From Haloimpatiens lingqiaonensis (GTDB lineage Bacteria; Bacillota; Clostridia; Clostridiales; Clostridiaceae): DNA of 51,633 nt. Each line of letters opens with the position of its first letter. Position 1 is the first letter of the stretch. The position numbers were made by a program, and so were the translations under genes. Positions 36,829-46,524 of this stretch are shown here, one piece after another. A model generated the notes under the pieces. The model was not told the DNA's origin, did not search any database, and was given only the letters and a program-made list of their open reading frames with translations. The stretch is from positions 1 to 51,633 of the forward strand of contig NZ_CABDWS010000012.1 of assembly GCF_901447495.1 (NCBI RefSeq), read 5' to 3'.

Positions 36829-38004
36829 TTATCGTTCAACCACAATAGCGGTTCCCATTCCTCCACCTATGCAAAGGGTTGCTAAACCCTTTTTAGCATT
36901 TCTCTTTTTCATTTCATATAATAAAGATACAAGTATTCTAGCGCCAGAACACCCTACTGGATGACCAAGAGCTATAGCCCCCCCATTTACATTTACCTTT
37001 TCCATAGGGAAATTTAAATCTCTAGCCACAGCTAAACTCTGAGCAGCAAAAGCTTCATTAGCCTCTATAAGATCTAAATCTTCTACACTCATTCCTGCTA
37101 CCTTAAGAGCAGCTCTAGTAGCTTCTACTGGACCATATCCCATAATAGATGGATCTACTCCTCTTGAACCATAAGATATTATCCTAGCAAGTGGTTCTAT
37201 ACCTAATTCTTTAGCCTTTTCAGCACTCATAACTATCACTGCTGCAGCTCCATCATTTATACCTGATGCATTACCAGCAGTAACAGTACCATCTTTTTTA
37301 AATGCTGGTTTTAACCTTGCTAAAGTTTCAATAGTTGTACCATACCTTGGGAATTCATCCTTATCAAATATTATATCGCCTTTTCTATTTTTTATTACTA
37401 TAGGAACTATTTCATCCTTAAACTTGCCTTCTTCAATAGCTTTTTCAGCTTTTTGCTGTGAAGCTGCAGCAAAAGCATCCTGCTCATCCCTAGTAATATT
37501 CCATTTTTCAGCTATATTTTCAGCAGTTATACCCATATGATAATCATTAAACGCATCCCATAAACCGTCTTTTATCATTGTATCTACCACTGTTCCATTG
37601 CCCATTCTTTGACCCCACCTATTGTTTGGCAATATGTATGGTGCTGCAGACATGTTTTCCATACCACCTGCTACTATAATATCTGCATCTCCTGCTTTTA
37701 TTATTTGAGCAGCTAAACTTACAGCTCTTAAACCAGAACCACAAACTTTATTAATAGTAAATGATGGTGTTTCTACAGGAATTCCAGCTTTTACTGCTGC
37801 CTGCCTTGCTGTACTTTGCCCAAGACCAGCGCCTATTACATTTCCCATTATTACTTCATTAACTGCCTCAGGTTTAATCCCAGACCTATTTAAAGCTTCC
37901 TTTATTACAATTGCTCCCAAATCAACAGCTGAAACATCCTTTAAAGCTCCGCCATATTTACCTATAGCTGTTCTGACAGCACTTGCAATGACTATTTCCT
38001 TCAT
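36829..38004 (-). CDS. thlA: acetyl-CoA acetyltransferase (thiolase)
   Basis: Thiolase condenses two acetyl-CoA to acetoacetyl-CoA, the first step toward butyrate/butanol in saccharolytic clostridia. The 391-residue protein has the acyl-enzyme Cys88 ([10 protein letters not shown]), NEAFAAQ, and the C-terminal [11 protein letters not shown] with the second cysteine (C378) that in C. acetobutylicum ThlA forms a redox switch with Cys88. The open frame begins 24 codons upstream, but ATG 38004 follows GGGGGG and starts with the family's [12 protein letters not shown]. It has its own strong promoter and terminator, so it is a single-gene unit wedged between wecB and the atp operon. Confidence 0.96.
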   Translation of the reverse strand: MKEIVIASAVRTAIGKYGGALKDVSAVDLGAIVIKEALNRSGIKPEAVNEVIMGNVIGAGLGQSTARQAAVKAGIPVETPSFTINKVCGSGLRAVSLAAQIIKAGDADIIVAGGMENMSAAPYILPNNRWGQRMGNGTVVDTMIKDGLWDAFNDYHMGITAENIAEKWNITRDEQDAFAAASQQKAEKAIEEGKFKDEIVPIVIKNRKGDIIFDKDEFPRYGTTIETLARLKPAFKKDGTVTAGNASGINDGAAAVIVMSAEKAKELGIEPLARIISYGSRGVDPSIMGYGPVEATRAALKVAGMSVEDLDLIEANEAFAAQSLAVARDLNFPMEKVNVNGGAIALGHPVGCSGARILVSLLYEMKKRNAKKGLATLCIGGGMGTAIVVER

Positions 38005-38067
38005 AATTAATAACCCCCCAATAACATAATCATCTATAAAATGAGAATTAATCCTCCTCATATTACC

Positions 38068-38096
38068 ATTATACAAGTCCTTATATTTATTTTCAA
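38068..38096 (-). promoter_or_regulatory. thl promoter
   Basis: Minus-strand TTGAAA (38091-38096), exactly 17-nt spacer, TATAAT (38068-38073), about 60 nt before the start codon. Confidence 0.8.
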
Positions 38097-38135
38097 CATT
38101 TACATTTTGTGTTAAAAATTAAACAATCCCCTAAA

Positions 38136-39290
38136 TTACTTAATTTCAAACTCTCTACATTTTTCCTCTTTTAAACCAAAATAATATAATATAGAATGAC
38201 ATATTCTCTCTGCTGCCTTTCCATCTCCATATGGATTTATCGCTCTGCTCATAGTATTATATACAGCCTCATCATTAATTAGTTCATTAGCACTATTAAA
38301 TATCTTATCCACATCTGTTCCAACTAATTTTACAGTACCAGCGTCTACTGCCTCTGGTCTTTCTGTTACATCTCTAAGCACCAATACAGGTTTCCCAAGA
38401 TGAGGTGCTTCCTCCTGCAATCCACCTGAATCTGTCATTATCATAAAGGATTTATTCATTAAATTATGTGTTTCTTTTGTATCTAATGGTGATAATAAGT
38501 GAATTCTATCTATTCCATCAAGTTCTCTATAAACCACATCTTTAACTATAGGATTTAAGTGAACTAAATACACAAGCTCTACATCTTTATTTTCTTCCAC
38601 TATTTTCTTTAAAGCCTTGCAGATATTTTCTATACCGCCGTCCCAATTTTCTCTTCTATGAGCAGTAACCATTATAACTTTTTTATTTTTATAATCTATA
38701 CTGTTTAATTCTTCATTTTCAAAAACATAATTTTCTTCTACAGTATATTCCATAGCATCTACCACTGTATTTCCCGTTACAAATATATCCTCTGGGTTTA
38801 TTCCTTCCCTTAAAAGATTTCTTCTTGAAGCATCTGTAGGAGCAAAATGCAAATCAGCTATAGCTCCAGTAAGTTTTCTATTCATTTCCTCTGGATATGG
38901 GAAATACTTATCGAAAGTTCTAAGTCCAGCTTCTACATGGCCTACTTTTATTTGTTTATAAAAGGCTGCAAGTCCCCCTGCAAAAGTAGTAGTAGTATCC
39001 CCATGCACTAATATTATATCTGGCTTCTCTTTTTCAAAGACCTCTTCTAATCCTTCTAATACACTAGTAGTTATAGTAGTTAAACTTTGTTTATTTTTCA
39101 TTATGTTTAAATCATAATCAGGAACAATGTGGAAAAGCTCCAATACTTGATCTAACATCTGTCTATGTTGCGCTGTGACACACACCTTAGATATAATATT
39201 AGGATGTTCTTGAAGTTTTTTCACTAATGGTGCCATCTTTATTCCCTCTGGTCTTGTTCCAAAAATACTTATTACCTTTACTTTATCCAC
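38136..39290 (-). CDS. wecB: UDP-N-acetylglucosamine 2-epimerase (non-hydrolysing)
   Basis: WecB (MnaA) interconverts UDP-GlcNAc and UDP-ManNAc, supplying ManNAc for teichoic acid linkage units or other surface polymers. The 384-residue product has GTRPEGIKMAPL near the start, HGDTTTTFAGGLAAFY, HVEAGLRT, VTAHRRENWDGG and TDSGGLQEEAPHLGKP. The start chosen is GTG 39290, six bases after GGAGGAG; the longer frame starts inside that site. It lies 30 nt after wecA, forming a functional pair. Confidence 0.95.
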   Translation of the reverse strand: MDKVKVISIFGTRPEGIKMAPLVKKLQEHPNIISKVCVTAQHRQMLDQVLELFHIVPDYDLNIMKNKQSLTTITTSVLEGLEEVFEKEKPDIILVHGDTTTTFAGGLAAFYKQIKVGHVEAGLRTFDKYFPYPEEMNRKLTGAIADLHFAPTDASRRNLLREGINPEDIFVTGNTVVDAMEYTVEENYVFENEELNSIDYKNKKVIMVTAHRRENWDGGIENICKALKKIVEENKDVELVYLVHLNPIVKDVVYRELDGIDRIHLLSPLDTKETHNLMNKSFMIMTDSGGLQEEAPHLGKPVLVLRDVTERPEAVDAGTVKLVGTDVDKIFNSANELINDEAVYNTMSRAINPYGDGKAAERICHSILYYFGLKEEKCREFEIK

Positions 39291-39320
39291 AATAAACTCC
39301 TCCAATTATTAAAATGTATT

Positions 39321-40346
39321 TTATTCTCTATGCTCAAAAAATCCAAATTTCCAAGCTACAAGCACTATTACAATTATTACAGCTGTAACTAAAAAATACG
39401 CCCTCTGATTGCTTATTTGCATAGCTATTATAGAAATACCCCCTAATACAGCACTAATAATATACATAATTATAACTGCTTTTTTTTGGCTTAATCCCAT
39501 ATCTAAAAGCCTATGATGCAAATGTCCCCTATCTGCTTTCATTATAGGTTTCCCATTTATTTTGCGCCTTACCATTGCAAATAATGTATCATATATAGGA
39601 AGTCCTAAAGCTAGTATAGGAACTGATATAGCAAATGCCGCTGCTGATTTTATAGCCCCAGTTATAGAAATAGCCGCTAATAAAAATCCTAATAATTGCG
39701 AACCAGTATCACCCATAAATATAGATGCTGGATTAAAATTGTAGGGTAAAAACCCCAGTATTGCCCCACAAAGTATAATAGTAAGTATTGCTGCATCTGC
39801 TCTATTGTTTAGTATAGCTATGATAAAAATAGTAATAGAGGATATAAACGCTACCCCTGCAGCTAATCCATCTAATCCATCAATCAAATTAAATGCATTG
39901 GTAATGCCCACCACCCACATTATGGTAAGTGGTATTGATAGCCACTTTAAATTCAAATACAGCTTTGTAGCGCTGAAGGGATTGGTTATAAGCTTTATGG
40001 ATGTACCAAAGCCTATCAATATTAAAGCTGCCACCACTTGAAATAAAAGTTTTTCATAAGGTTTTAATTCTTTTAAATCGTCAATAAATCCTCCTAATAC
40101 AATTACAGAAGCACTTATTAATATTCCAATTTCCTCTGTAGTCAAAGCTTCTCTTTTTATAATTAATGCTAATGCAAATGCAATATAAATGGAAAGCCCT
40201 CCTAAAAGAGGAATTGGTTTTTTATGAATTTTTCTTTCATCCTTTGGTATATCAATAGCTCCAACCTTTTTTGCTAATCTTTTGATAAAAGGTGTTATTG
40301 CAAAAGAAATAGCTGCAGAAATAGTAAATAAAATTAGCTTTTCCAT
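39321..40346 (-). CDS. wecA: undecaprenyl-phosphate GlcNAc-1-phosphate transferase (WecA/TagO family)
   Basis: This polytopic membrane enzyme attaches GlcNAc-1-P to undecaprenyl phosphate, starting wall teichoic acid or similar polymers; it draws on the lipid pool recycled by UppP. The 341-residue protein has about ten membrane segments and the family motifs LLGGLSIYIAF, GGFIDDLKELKP, NAFNLIDGLDGLAAG, FMGDTGSQLLGF and GHLHHRLLDMG. The ATG follows AAGGAAGG. Confidence 0.95.
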   Translation of the reverse strand: MEKLILFTISAAISFAITPFIKRLAKKVGAIDIPKDERKIHKKPIPLLGGLSIYIAFALALIIKREALTTEEIGILISASVIVLGGFIDDLKELKPYEKLLFQVVAALILIGFGTSIKLITNPFSATKLYLNLKWLSIPLTIMWVVGITNAFNLIDGLDGLAAGVAFISSITIFIIAILNNRADAAILTIILCGAILGFLPYNFNPASIFMGDTGSQLLGFLLAAISITGAIKSAAAFAISVPILALGLPIYDTLFAMVRRKINGKPIMKADRGHLHHRLLDMGLSQKKAVIIMYIISAVLGGISIIAMQISNQRAYFLVTAVIIVIVLVAWKFGFFEHRE

Positions 40347-40374
40347 ATTAACCTTCCTTATTGTGTCTTATATT

Positions 40375-40863
40375 TTAGTATGCTCCATCTCCATAAAGAG
40401 AATCATCATCCTCTATCCATTCGTTTACATCTATAACTCTAAACTTTATCTTTGTATCTCTTATGACTACTTTTGATATTCCAGAATTTATTATAAATCT
40501 CTTACATAATGAACAAGGAGAAGCGTCCTTAACTAGTTCTCCTGTAGACATTTCCTTTCCAACCAAATACATAGTTGCCCCTATCATATCTTGTCTTCTA
40601 GAGGATATAATAGCGTTTTGCTCCGCATGAACTGACCTGCAAAGCTCATATCTGGTTCCCCTAGGAACATTTAATTGCTCTCTCCTGCAATACCCTAAAT
40701 CGGAACAATTTTTTCTTCCCCTAGGCGCTCCCGTATATCCTGTGGATATAATTTCATCATTCTTTACAATTATAGCTGCAAAATTTCTCCTAAGGCAAGT
40801 TCCCCTTTCCAATATTGTTTCGCATATATCTAGATAATAATTATTTTTATCTATTCTTTCCAC
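40375..40863 (-). CDS. comEB: dCMP deaminase family protein (ComEB-like)
   Basis: The 162-residue cytidine/deoxycytidylate deaminase has zinc motifs VHAEQNAI and PCSLCKRFI, the hallmark of dCMP deaminase, which makes dUMP for thymidylate synthesis. Bacillus ComEB is the close relative. The frame extends to 40914, but GTG 40863, seven bases after AAGGAGG, is clearly the start (M)ERIDKNNYYLDIC. Extra cysteines and histidines near the N-terminus (CLRRNF, CSDLGYCRRE) may bind structural zinc. It is close to tdk and upp, giving a pyrimidine-salvage flavour to this stretch. Confidence 0.9.
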   Translation of the reverse strand: MERIDKNNYYLDICETILERGTCLRRNFAAIIVKNDEIISTGYTGAPRGRKNCSDLGYCRREQLNVPRGTRYELCRSVHAEQNAIISSRRQDMIGATMYLVGKEMSTGELVKDASPCSLCKRFIINSGISKVVIRDTKIKFRVIDVNEWIEDDDSLYGDGAY

Positions 40864-41188
40864 AAATTTTCCTCCTTGTTGTAAAGTATTCATTAATAAT
40901 TGAGCGTCTCCCATTACATAGATTATTTTGTATTCTACCTTTCAAATTTAAAATAATTATATAATATGTAAACTTTAAATAGCATATAATATTATTATAT
41001 ATGATATTTGCATTATTTAAAATTAAATTTCTCTAAACACTGTTAATTATAGTATATCATTTAAATAATGGATGCATTATTCATCTCAACTTTCGCACAT
41101 AAATTAAAATTACCTCTTACTTACTCTACAGATTTCAATTTTACATTTTAAATTCTACATTATTAATATACTTTAGTTTAAAAAAATA
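40864..41188. repeat. intergenic region with a 7-bp periodic array (41111-41166)
   Basis: About 325 bp without a gene. Positions 41111-41166 are eight heptamers in register: TTACCTC, TTACTTA, CTCTACA, GATTTCA, ATTTTAC, ATTTTAA, ATTCTAC, ATTATTA. The rest is plain AT-rich sequence that presumably holds the comEB promoter. Confidence 0.65.
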
Positions 41189-41214
41189 AAGGATTGCCTT
41201 TGAGACAACCCCTT
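41189..41214 (-). terminator. upp terminator
   Basis: On the minus strand AAGGGGTTG pairs with CAATCCTT (one G-U, one bulge) and is followed by TATTTTTTT. Confidence 0.75.
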
Positions 41215-41225
41215 AAATCCACTAC

Positions 41226-41855
41226 TTATTTTGTTCCAAACAATCTATCTCCAGCATCTCCAAGACCAGGAACTATATATCCTTTTTCATTTAGTTTTTC
41301 ATCTACTTGTGCTAAATATATATCTACATCTGGATGAGCTTCTTGAACTGCTCTAACTCCTTCTGGAGAACCTATTAAGCACATCAATCTTATGTATTTT
41401 GCACCTCTTTTTTTAAGTGCATTGATAGCATCTACAGCTGAACCGCCTGTAGCAAGCATTGGATCTGTTACTATTATATCTCTTTCATGAATATCTTGAG
41501 GCAATTTACAGAAATATTCTACTGGTTGAAGCGTTTCTTCATCTCTATACATTCCTATATGACCCACCTTAGCTGCTGGTATAAGTTTAAGCATTCCATC
41601 TACCATTCCAAGTCCTGCTCTTAAAATAGGAACTATAGCTACTTTTTTTCCTGCTAACATTTTGCATTTTGTTTTACATATTGGTGTATCTATTTCTACA
41701 GTTTTTAGTTGCATGTCACGAGTAACTTCATAAGCCATCAACATAGCAACTTCCCCTACTAACTCTCTAAAGTCTTTAGAACCTGTATTTTTATCTCTTA
41801 TTAACGCTAATTTATGTAGTATTAATGGATGTGATATTTGTGTTACTTTACTCAT
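41226..41855 (-). CDS. upp: uracil phosphoribosyltransferase
   Basis: Upp salvages uracil to UMP using PRPP and sensitises cells to 5-fluorouracil. The 209-residue product has the PRPP loop [12 protein letters not shown], the uracil-binding [14 protein letters not shown] at the C-terminus and [13 protein letters not shown]. The ATG follows AGGAGG. In many Firmicutes glyA lies between rpiB and upp; it is absent here. Confidence 0.98.
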   Translation of the reverse strand: MSKVTQISHPLILHKLALIRDKNTGSKDFRELVGEVAMLMAYEVTRDMQLKTVEIDTPICKTKCKMLAGKKVAIVPILRAGLGMVDGMLKLIPAAKVGHIGMYRDEETLQPVEYFCKLPQDIHERDIIVTDPMLATGGSAVDAINALKKRGAKYIRLMCLIGSPEGVRAVQEAHPDVDIYLAQVDEKLNEKGYIVPGLGDAGDRLFGTK

Positions 41856-41884
41856 TTTAATTCCTCCTAATATAATTTATTTAT

Positions 41885-42334
41885 CTACTTACAGTATTTA
41901 TTTTCTAATTCACTAATTTGATTAACTCTTCTTTCATGTCTTCCACCTTCAAAATTAGTGCTTATAAATGTATCTACTATATCTAGGGCTAAGCCTTTTC
42001 CTACAACTCTTTCTCCCATAGTTAGTATGTTTGCATTATTGTGTTCTCTACAAGCATGTGCACTAAATGTATCTGAACATAATGCAGCTCTTACTCCTGG
42101 AACTTTATTAGCAGCTATGCCTATGCCTATACCTGTTCCACAAATTAATATTCCAAGCTCAAAATTTTTAGCCACCACTTCTTTAGCTACCTTTTCAGCA
42201 AACTCTGGATAATCACAAGATTCTGTAGAATCTGTTCCAAAATCCTTTACTTCTATGCCTTTAGCTTCTAGATGCTTAATTATATCATTTTTTAAATTAA
42301 AACCACCATGGTCACTTCCTATTGCTATCCTCAT
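41885..42334 (-). CDS. rpiB: ribose-5-phosphate isomerase B
   Basis: RpiB interconverts ribose-5-P and ribulose-5-P, supplying PRPP precursors and so linking to upp next door. The 149-residue product has MRIAIGSDHGGFNLK, the catalytic region ELGILICGTGIGIGIAANKVPG with its cysteine, and HNNANILTMGERVVG. The ATG follows AAGGAGTG. Some LacAB/RpiB relatives act on allose phosphate, but this context favours RpiB. Confidence 0.96.
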   Translation of the reverse strand: MRIAIGSDHGGFNLKNDIIKHLEAKGIEVKDFGTDSTESCDYPEFAEKVAKEVVAKNFELGILICGTGIGIGIAANKVPGVRAALCSDTFSAHACREHNNANILTMGERVVGKGLALDIVDTFISTNFEGGRHERRVNQISELENKYCK

Positions 42335-42375
42335 AAGCTAACACTCCTTTAAATGTATTATATATTTCAAAAAAA

Positions 42376-42415
42376 AGAAGATACTAGGGTTTTCTAATAA
42401 ATACCCTTATCTTCT
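42376..42415 (-). terminator. terminator overlapping the 3' end of the ywlE-like gene
   Basis: On the minus strand AGAAGATAAGGGT pairs with ACCCTAGTATCTTCT (small bulge) and is followed by eight T. The 5' arm is made of the last codons of the phosphatase gene. Confidence 0.8.
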
Positions 42416-42849
42416 CTTATTTTGCCTATTAATAAAAATATTTTACCCTGTAATTCAAAAAAAGTATCTTTATAAACTTCTATATTTCCACCAAAAGGGT
42501 CACTTATATTCCCAGAAAAACCAATGTAATCATTTAAAGTAAATATATTATCTGAATATTTAGGGAAATTATTTTTTAATACATCCCTAATGGCTGACGT
42601 CATTGTCAATATCAAATCTGAATTCTCTATTATTTTTTCATCAATTTGAATGGCTTTCCTATGGTTTAAATTAATTTTTAAATTTTCTTTTACCACATAT
42701 ATTGCATTTTCAGAGGCTATGCTATTAGGGATAACTGATAATCCTGCTGAAAAAGCACATATATCTTTTTCTTTACAGCAATTATTAAAAATAGCTTCCG
42801 CCATAACACTTCTACAAGTATTTCCTGTACAAACAAATAGCACCTTCAT
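42394..42849 (-). CDS. ywlE: low-molecular-weight phosphatase, YwlE-like (probable protein-arginine phosphatase)
   Basis: The 151-residue protein has the P-loop CTGNTCRS (C7-S14), and aspartate in SDPFGGN near the C-terminus as general acid. In Bacillus YwlE the residue Thr11 in this loop excludes phosphotyrosine and favours phosphoarginine; Thr11 is present here at the same position, whereas ordinary LMW-PTPs have Ile. The neighbourhood (ywlC/tsaC before, rpiB after) also matches ywlE. No mcsB kinase is in the window. The ATG follows GAGGAGG. Confidence 0.85.
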   Translation of the reverse strand: MKVLFVCTGNTCRSVMAEAIFNNCCKEKDICAFSAGLSVIPNSIASENAIYVVKENLKINLNHRKAIQIDEKIIENSDLILTMTSAIRDVLKNNFPKYSDNIFTLNDYIGFSGNISDPFGGNIEVYKDTFFELQGKIFLLIGKIREDKGIY

Positions 42850-42873
42850 AGCAATACCTCCTCACTTATTATT

Positions 42874-43917
42874 CTATATTCGTTCTATATTAAATCCTGC
42901 TGCCTTTTTTAATCTATTCATTATAGCAACGCCTATTTCCTTTTCTTCAAAGGCTTCAGCATATATAACTTCTACATCTGTATTATCAAAACTTCTTAAA
43001 ACACTAAATAAATTCTTAGCTATTTCCTCTGGATTTTTCCTACTCCCTAGGGAAACAACCACTCCTCCTTGATAAAGGTTTTTAGTTTCTTCTGTGGCCA
43101 TTATACCTACCTTTTTATCATCTATATAATTTTGCACTATTTCATTGATTTTTTCAATAGTTTTTTGCAAATCTCCATCTATTATTTTTACTGGTGCTTT
43201 TGGAGCATAATGTCTATATTTCATTCCTGGAGCCTTAGGCGTAAAATTCTTTTTAGGTTTTTCCATTATAGCGGAATCTATATAAGTTTTCTCCTCCACT
43301 TGTTTTAGCATCTCTAAAGTAATACCACCTGGTCTTAACACACATGGGGGATACACTGTGCAATCTACAATAGTTGATTCAACTCCAACCTCACTATTTT
43401 CTCCTCCAATTATACATTCTACTTTTTCATTTAAATCTTCCACACAACTTTCCATAGTGGTAGGACTTGGTCTTCCTGATATATTTGCCGATGGGGCTGC
43501 TATGGGTCTTTTAGATGCTCTTATAAAATCCTCAGCTACATTGTTTGATGGCATTCTTATACCTATGGTTTTTAAACCTGCACTAGTTATATCAGGTATA
43601 AGATCACTCTTTTCTAATATTAAAGTCAAAGGCCCTGGCCAAAATTTTTCCATAAATTTATTAGCTATATCAGGTATACACTTAACCAATGGCTTTATAT
43701 CATGAAGATCTGCTATATGCACTATAAGAGGATTATCTTGGGGTCTTCCCTTAGCCTTGAAGATTTTTTCTACCGCACTGACATTCAAAGCATCTGCCCC
43801 AAGTCCATATACTGTTTCCGTAGGAAAAGCCACTACTCCCCCATCTCTTATTATTTGTCCAGCCTCTTCTATTCCTATTTGATAATTTTCTTTCAATTCA
43901 ATAATTTTAGTTTTCAA
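42874..43917 (-). CDS. tsaC: threonylcarbamoyl-AMP synthase (Sua5/YwlC type)
   Basis: This enzyme makes threonylcarbamoyl-AMP from Thr, bicarbonate and ATP for the t6A modification of ANN-decoding tRNAs. At 347 residues it is the long Sua5 form: an N-terminal YrdC domain (about 1-210, with GGVVAFPTETVYGLGADA and KRPIAAPSANISG) and a C-terminal Sua5 domain (about 235-345). The start is TTG 43917 after AAGGGGTG; there is no earlier good ATG. It lies 25 nt before ywlE. Confidence 0.95.
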   Translation of the reverse strand: MKTKIIELKENYQIGIEEAGQIIRDGGVVAFPTETVYGLGADALNVSAVEKIFKAKGRPQDNPLIVHIADLHDIKPLVKCIPDIANKFMEKFWPGPLTLILEKSDLIPDITSAGLKTIGIRMPSNNVAEDFIRASKRPIAAPSANISGRPSPTTMESCVEDLNEKVECIIGGENSEVGVESTIVDCTVYPPCVLRPGGITLEMLKQVEEKTYIDSAIMEKPKKNFTPKAPGMKYRHYAPKAPVKIIDGDLQKTIEKINEIVQNYIDDKKVGIMATEETKNLYQGGVVVSLGSRKNPEEIAKNLFSVLRSFDNTDVEVIYAEAFEEKEIGVAIMNRLKKAAGFNIERI

Positions 43918-43954
43918 CTTAGCACCCCTTTCTCCTTAGTACATTGCAAATACC

Positions 43955-43989
43955 TTAATTTTTAATTTTCAATTATTAACTTCTTACCT
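43955..43989. repeat. 7-bp periodic array with drifting unit
   Basis: Five heptamers in register: TTAATTT, TTAATTT, TCAATTA, TTAACTT, CTTACCT. The sequence passes from an A/T unit to a CTTACCT unit without breaking the period. It ends eight bases before the ZIP gene stop codon. Confidence 0.8.
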
Positions 43990-43996
43990 ACTGATT

Positions 43997-44722
43997 TCAA
44001 AGTACTTTTGTTATAATAAATCCTAAAACACTTCCTAATAAGACTCCCTTAAAGCAGCTTCTCACATCTTTTAGTTTACAGGCCTCTGGTATCATTTCTC
44101 CACAAACTATATAACTCATTATGCCAGATACAAATGCGAAAAGTATACCTAATACCTCCTTGGAAACAATACCTAAGTATAATCCTGTTAATCCACCAGC
44201 AAGTGCAGGTACCGCTGATAAAAAGGAATAAAAAATTATTTTATACTTCTTTTCTCCTGCTGCCATAAGAGGAGCTGCCGCTGCTATTCCCTCGGGTATA
44301 TCATGTAAGGCTATTATTATGCTCATCCTAAATCCTAAAGCACTTCCTACACCTATACCACATCCCATTATAAGTCCTTCAGGAAAATTATGAATTCCTA
44401 AAGCCAATATAACCAAGATGGCCACCCTCTTATAATTATCAATGAAATTATTCTTTACTATTATAAAATTATTTATTATTACAACCAATATTATACCTAT
44501 AGAAAAGTATAATATAAAATAAAATAAATTCAACTTACTTAAAGCCTCTGGAATCAAATCCAGTATTACTATAGATAACATAATTCCTCCAGCTAAACCC
44601 ATTACTACACTTAAAAATTTACCCGAAGGATTTCTAACTATAATACCTATCATTGCTCCAATCATAGTTCCTGTTAATGAAATAAATATTATTAATAAAA
44701 TAAGAAAACCATATTCACTCAA
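43997..44722 (-). CDS. ZIP family metal transporter
   Basis: The 241-residue membrane protein has about eight hydrophobic segments and the paired metal-binding motifs HNFPEGLIMG and HDIPEGIAAAAPL, which identify the ZIP (ZupT-like) family importing zinc or other divalent metals. There is little His-rich loop, as in bacterial members. The start is TTG 44722, five bases after GGAGGTG. The metal cannot be stated from sequence. It lies between prfA's downstream membrane protein and tsaC in the same direction. Confidence 0.88.
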   Translation of the reverse strand: MSEYGFLILLIIFISLTGTMIGAMIGIIVRNPSGKFLSVVMGLAGGIMLSIVILDLIPEALSKLNLFYFILYFSIGIILVVIINNFIIVKNNFIDNYKRVAILVILALGIHNFPEGLIMGCGIGVGSALGFRMSIIIALHDIPEGIAAAAPLMAAGEKKYKIIFYSFLSAVPALAGGLTGLYLGIVSKEVLGILFAFVSGIMSYIVCGEMIPEACKLKDVRSCFKGVLLGSVLGFIITKVL

Positions 44723-44772
44723 ATTAACACCTCCATCCCATATATTTTTATTTATAGGATAAGGTGTTTATT

Positions 44773-45357
44773 CTATATTTCTATGTTTCTATACAATTTC
44801 ACATTTTTTATTGCTTCATCTGAGAAAAAAGCATTTTCACAATTAATATATATATCGTTGAGAAGTTTATATTTATAAAAACCCCCACCAACTATAATTG
44901 TATAGTAATATTTTTCTGAAGCCTTTTTACCCTTTATACTTCCAATATTATTATATATATCCTGATTTTCTTCTAAAAACCTTTTATCTACCTCTTTAAA
45001 ATTCCTTTTCTTAACCTTAGATGATATGATAACTATTATATTTAAATCCTTACCCTCATCTCTGGTATGTATCATGAAAACTTTATTTTTTCTCATAACT
45101 GTAGTAAGGTCTATGATTCCAGTTTTAACCAATATCTTATCATAATTCACAATGTATCTTAGATAGTTATTTTCCACTTTACTTATTACCATTATTAATG
45201 TAATCATCTGAATAAATATTAAACTTATCTTTAACGCTGTATAGAGTTTTGGAAGAGAAATGAGTAAAATTAGGGAAACAAAAAAAATAAAGCAACCAGA
45301 AAACAAAAATCTTTTTATAGATTTATTTTGTTTTCTAATTCCTTTATCTATATTCAT
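44773..45357 (-). CDS. hypothetical protein with two membrane segments
   Basis: The 194-residue protein is not recognised. Two adjacent hydrophobic segments (about 18-37 and 42-60) follow a basic start; the remaining ~130 residues are probably cytoplasmic, with a KVFMIHTRDEGKDLNIIVII stretch that looks like alternating beta strands, resembling single-domain PH-like/YcxB-type membrane proteins only in outline. The ATG follows GGAGAG. It sits 28 nt after prfA and 50 nt before the ZIP gene, so it is likely co-transcribed. Confidence 0.75.
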   Translation of the reverse strand: MNIDKGIRKQNKSIKRFLFSGCFIFFVSLILLISLPKLYTALKISLIFIQMITLIMVISKVENNYLRYIVNYDKILVKTGIIDLTTVMRKNKVFMIHTRDEGKDLNIIVIISSKVKKRNFKEVDKRFLEENQDIYNNIGSIKGKKASEKYYYTIIVGGGFYKYKLLNDIYINCENAFFSDEAIKNVKLYRNIEI

Positions 45358-45385
45358 ATACTCTCCACTCTTTTCTTATTATTTA

Positions 45386-46456
45386 TTATACTCCCATTGC
45401 CTTCATTTTTTCAGCTTGTTCTGTTGTAATTAATGCATCAATAACTTCATCCATATCTCCATCAAGGAAACCTTCTAATCTGTATAAAGTTAATCCTATT
45501 CTATGATCAGTAACTCTACCTTGAGGATAGTTATATGTTCTTATTCTCTCACTTCTATCCCCAGTTCCTACCTGACTCTTTCTATCTTCAGAAATTTGAG
45601 CATTTCTTTCAGCTTCAGCTTTTTCAAACAATCTCGCTTTCAATACCTTAAGAGCTTTTTCCCTATTTTTTAGCTGTGATTTCTCATCTTGGCAAGATAC
45701 AACTATACCTGTTGGTATGTGTGTCATTCTTACAGCAGAGTCAGTAGTATTAACACACTGTCCACCATTTCCTGATGCTCTAAATACATCTACTTTTAAA
45801 TCATTAGCGTTTATTTCTATTTCTACATCATCTACTTCCGGTAAAACAGCAACAGTGGCAGTTGATGTGTGTATTCTTCCGCTGGATTCTGTATCAGGAA
45901 CCCTTTGTACTCTATGTACACCACTTTCATATTTTAATTTACTATATGCGCCATTTCCTTTTATCATAAATACAACTTCTTTAAACCCGCCTATATCTGT
46001 TTCATTAAGACTCATAAGTTCTGTCTTCCAGCCTTGACGTTCTGCATATCTTGTGTACATTCTAAAAAGATTTGCTGCAAACAGTGCCGCCTCTTCTCCA
46101 CCTGCGCCACCTCTTATTTCAACAAAAACGTTCTTATCGTCATTAGGATTCTTTGGAAGTAAAGCTATTTTTAATTCCTGCTCCATTTCCTCTTTTTTAC
46201 CTTCACATTCCTTTATTTCTTCTTGAAGCATTTCTTTTAATTCTCTATCACTTTCTTCTCCAATCATTTCTTTATCCGCTTCGATTGTAGAAATTACCTC
46301 TTTATATTGTTTGTACTTATTAACTATAACCTCAAGTTCAGAATGTTCCTTACATAATTTTTGCCATTCCTTTTGATCTGCTATAATTGTTGGATCACTT
46401 ATCTTTATGGATAGTTCATCATATTTATTTTCTATAAAATCAAGTTTACTAAACAT
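45386..46456 (-). CDS. prfA: peptide chain release factor 1
   Basis: RF1 reads UAA and UAG. The 356-residue protein has the codon-reading P-x-T tripeptide (P187-D188-T189 in [10 protein letters not shown]) and the GGQ motif at 231-233 followed by [10 protein letters not shown]. The Gln is the methylation target of PrmC encoded next upstream. The ATG follows CGGAGTG. Together with prfB in the same window both release factors are accounted for. Confidence 0.98.
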   Translation of the reverse strand: MFSKLDFIENKYDELSIKISDPTIIADQKEWQKLCKEHSELEVIVNKYKQYKEVISTIEADKEMIGEESDRELKEMLQEEIKECEGKKEEMEQELKIALLPKNPNDDKNVFVEIRGGAGGEEAALFAANLFRMYTRYAERQGWKTELMSLNETDIGGFKEVVFMIKGNGAYSKLKYESGVHRVQRVPDTESSGRIHTSTATVAVLPEVDDVEIEINANDLKVDVFRASGNGGQCVNTTDSAVRMTHIPTGIVVSCQDEKSQLKNREKALKVLKARLFEKAEAERNAQISEDRKSQVGTGDRSERIRTYNYPQGRVTDHRIGLTLYRLEGFLDGDMDEVIDALITTEQAEKMKAMGV

Positions 46457-46524
46457 CTATTATCACTCCGTGTATTTATATTTTCACAATTAATTATTAT
46501 AACATATTTTTTAAAGCTTAACAA

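Noticed and set aside
37980-38076. 24-residue N-terminal extension of the thiolase
   Set aside because: It includes the promoter leader and ribosome binding site; thiolases begin at [12 protein letters not shown].
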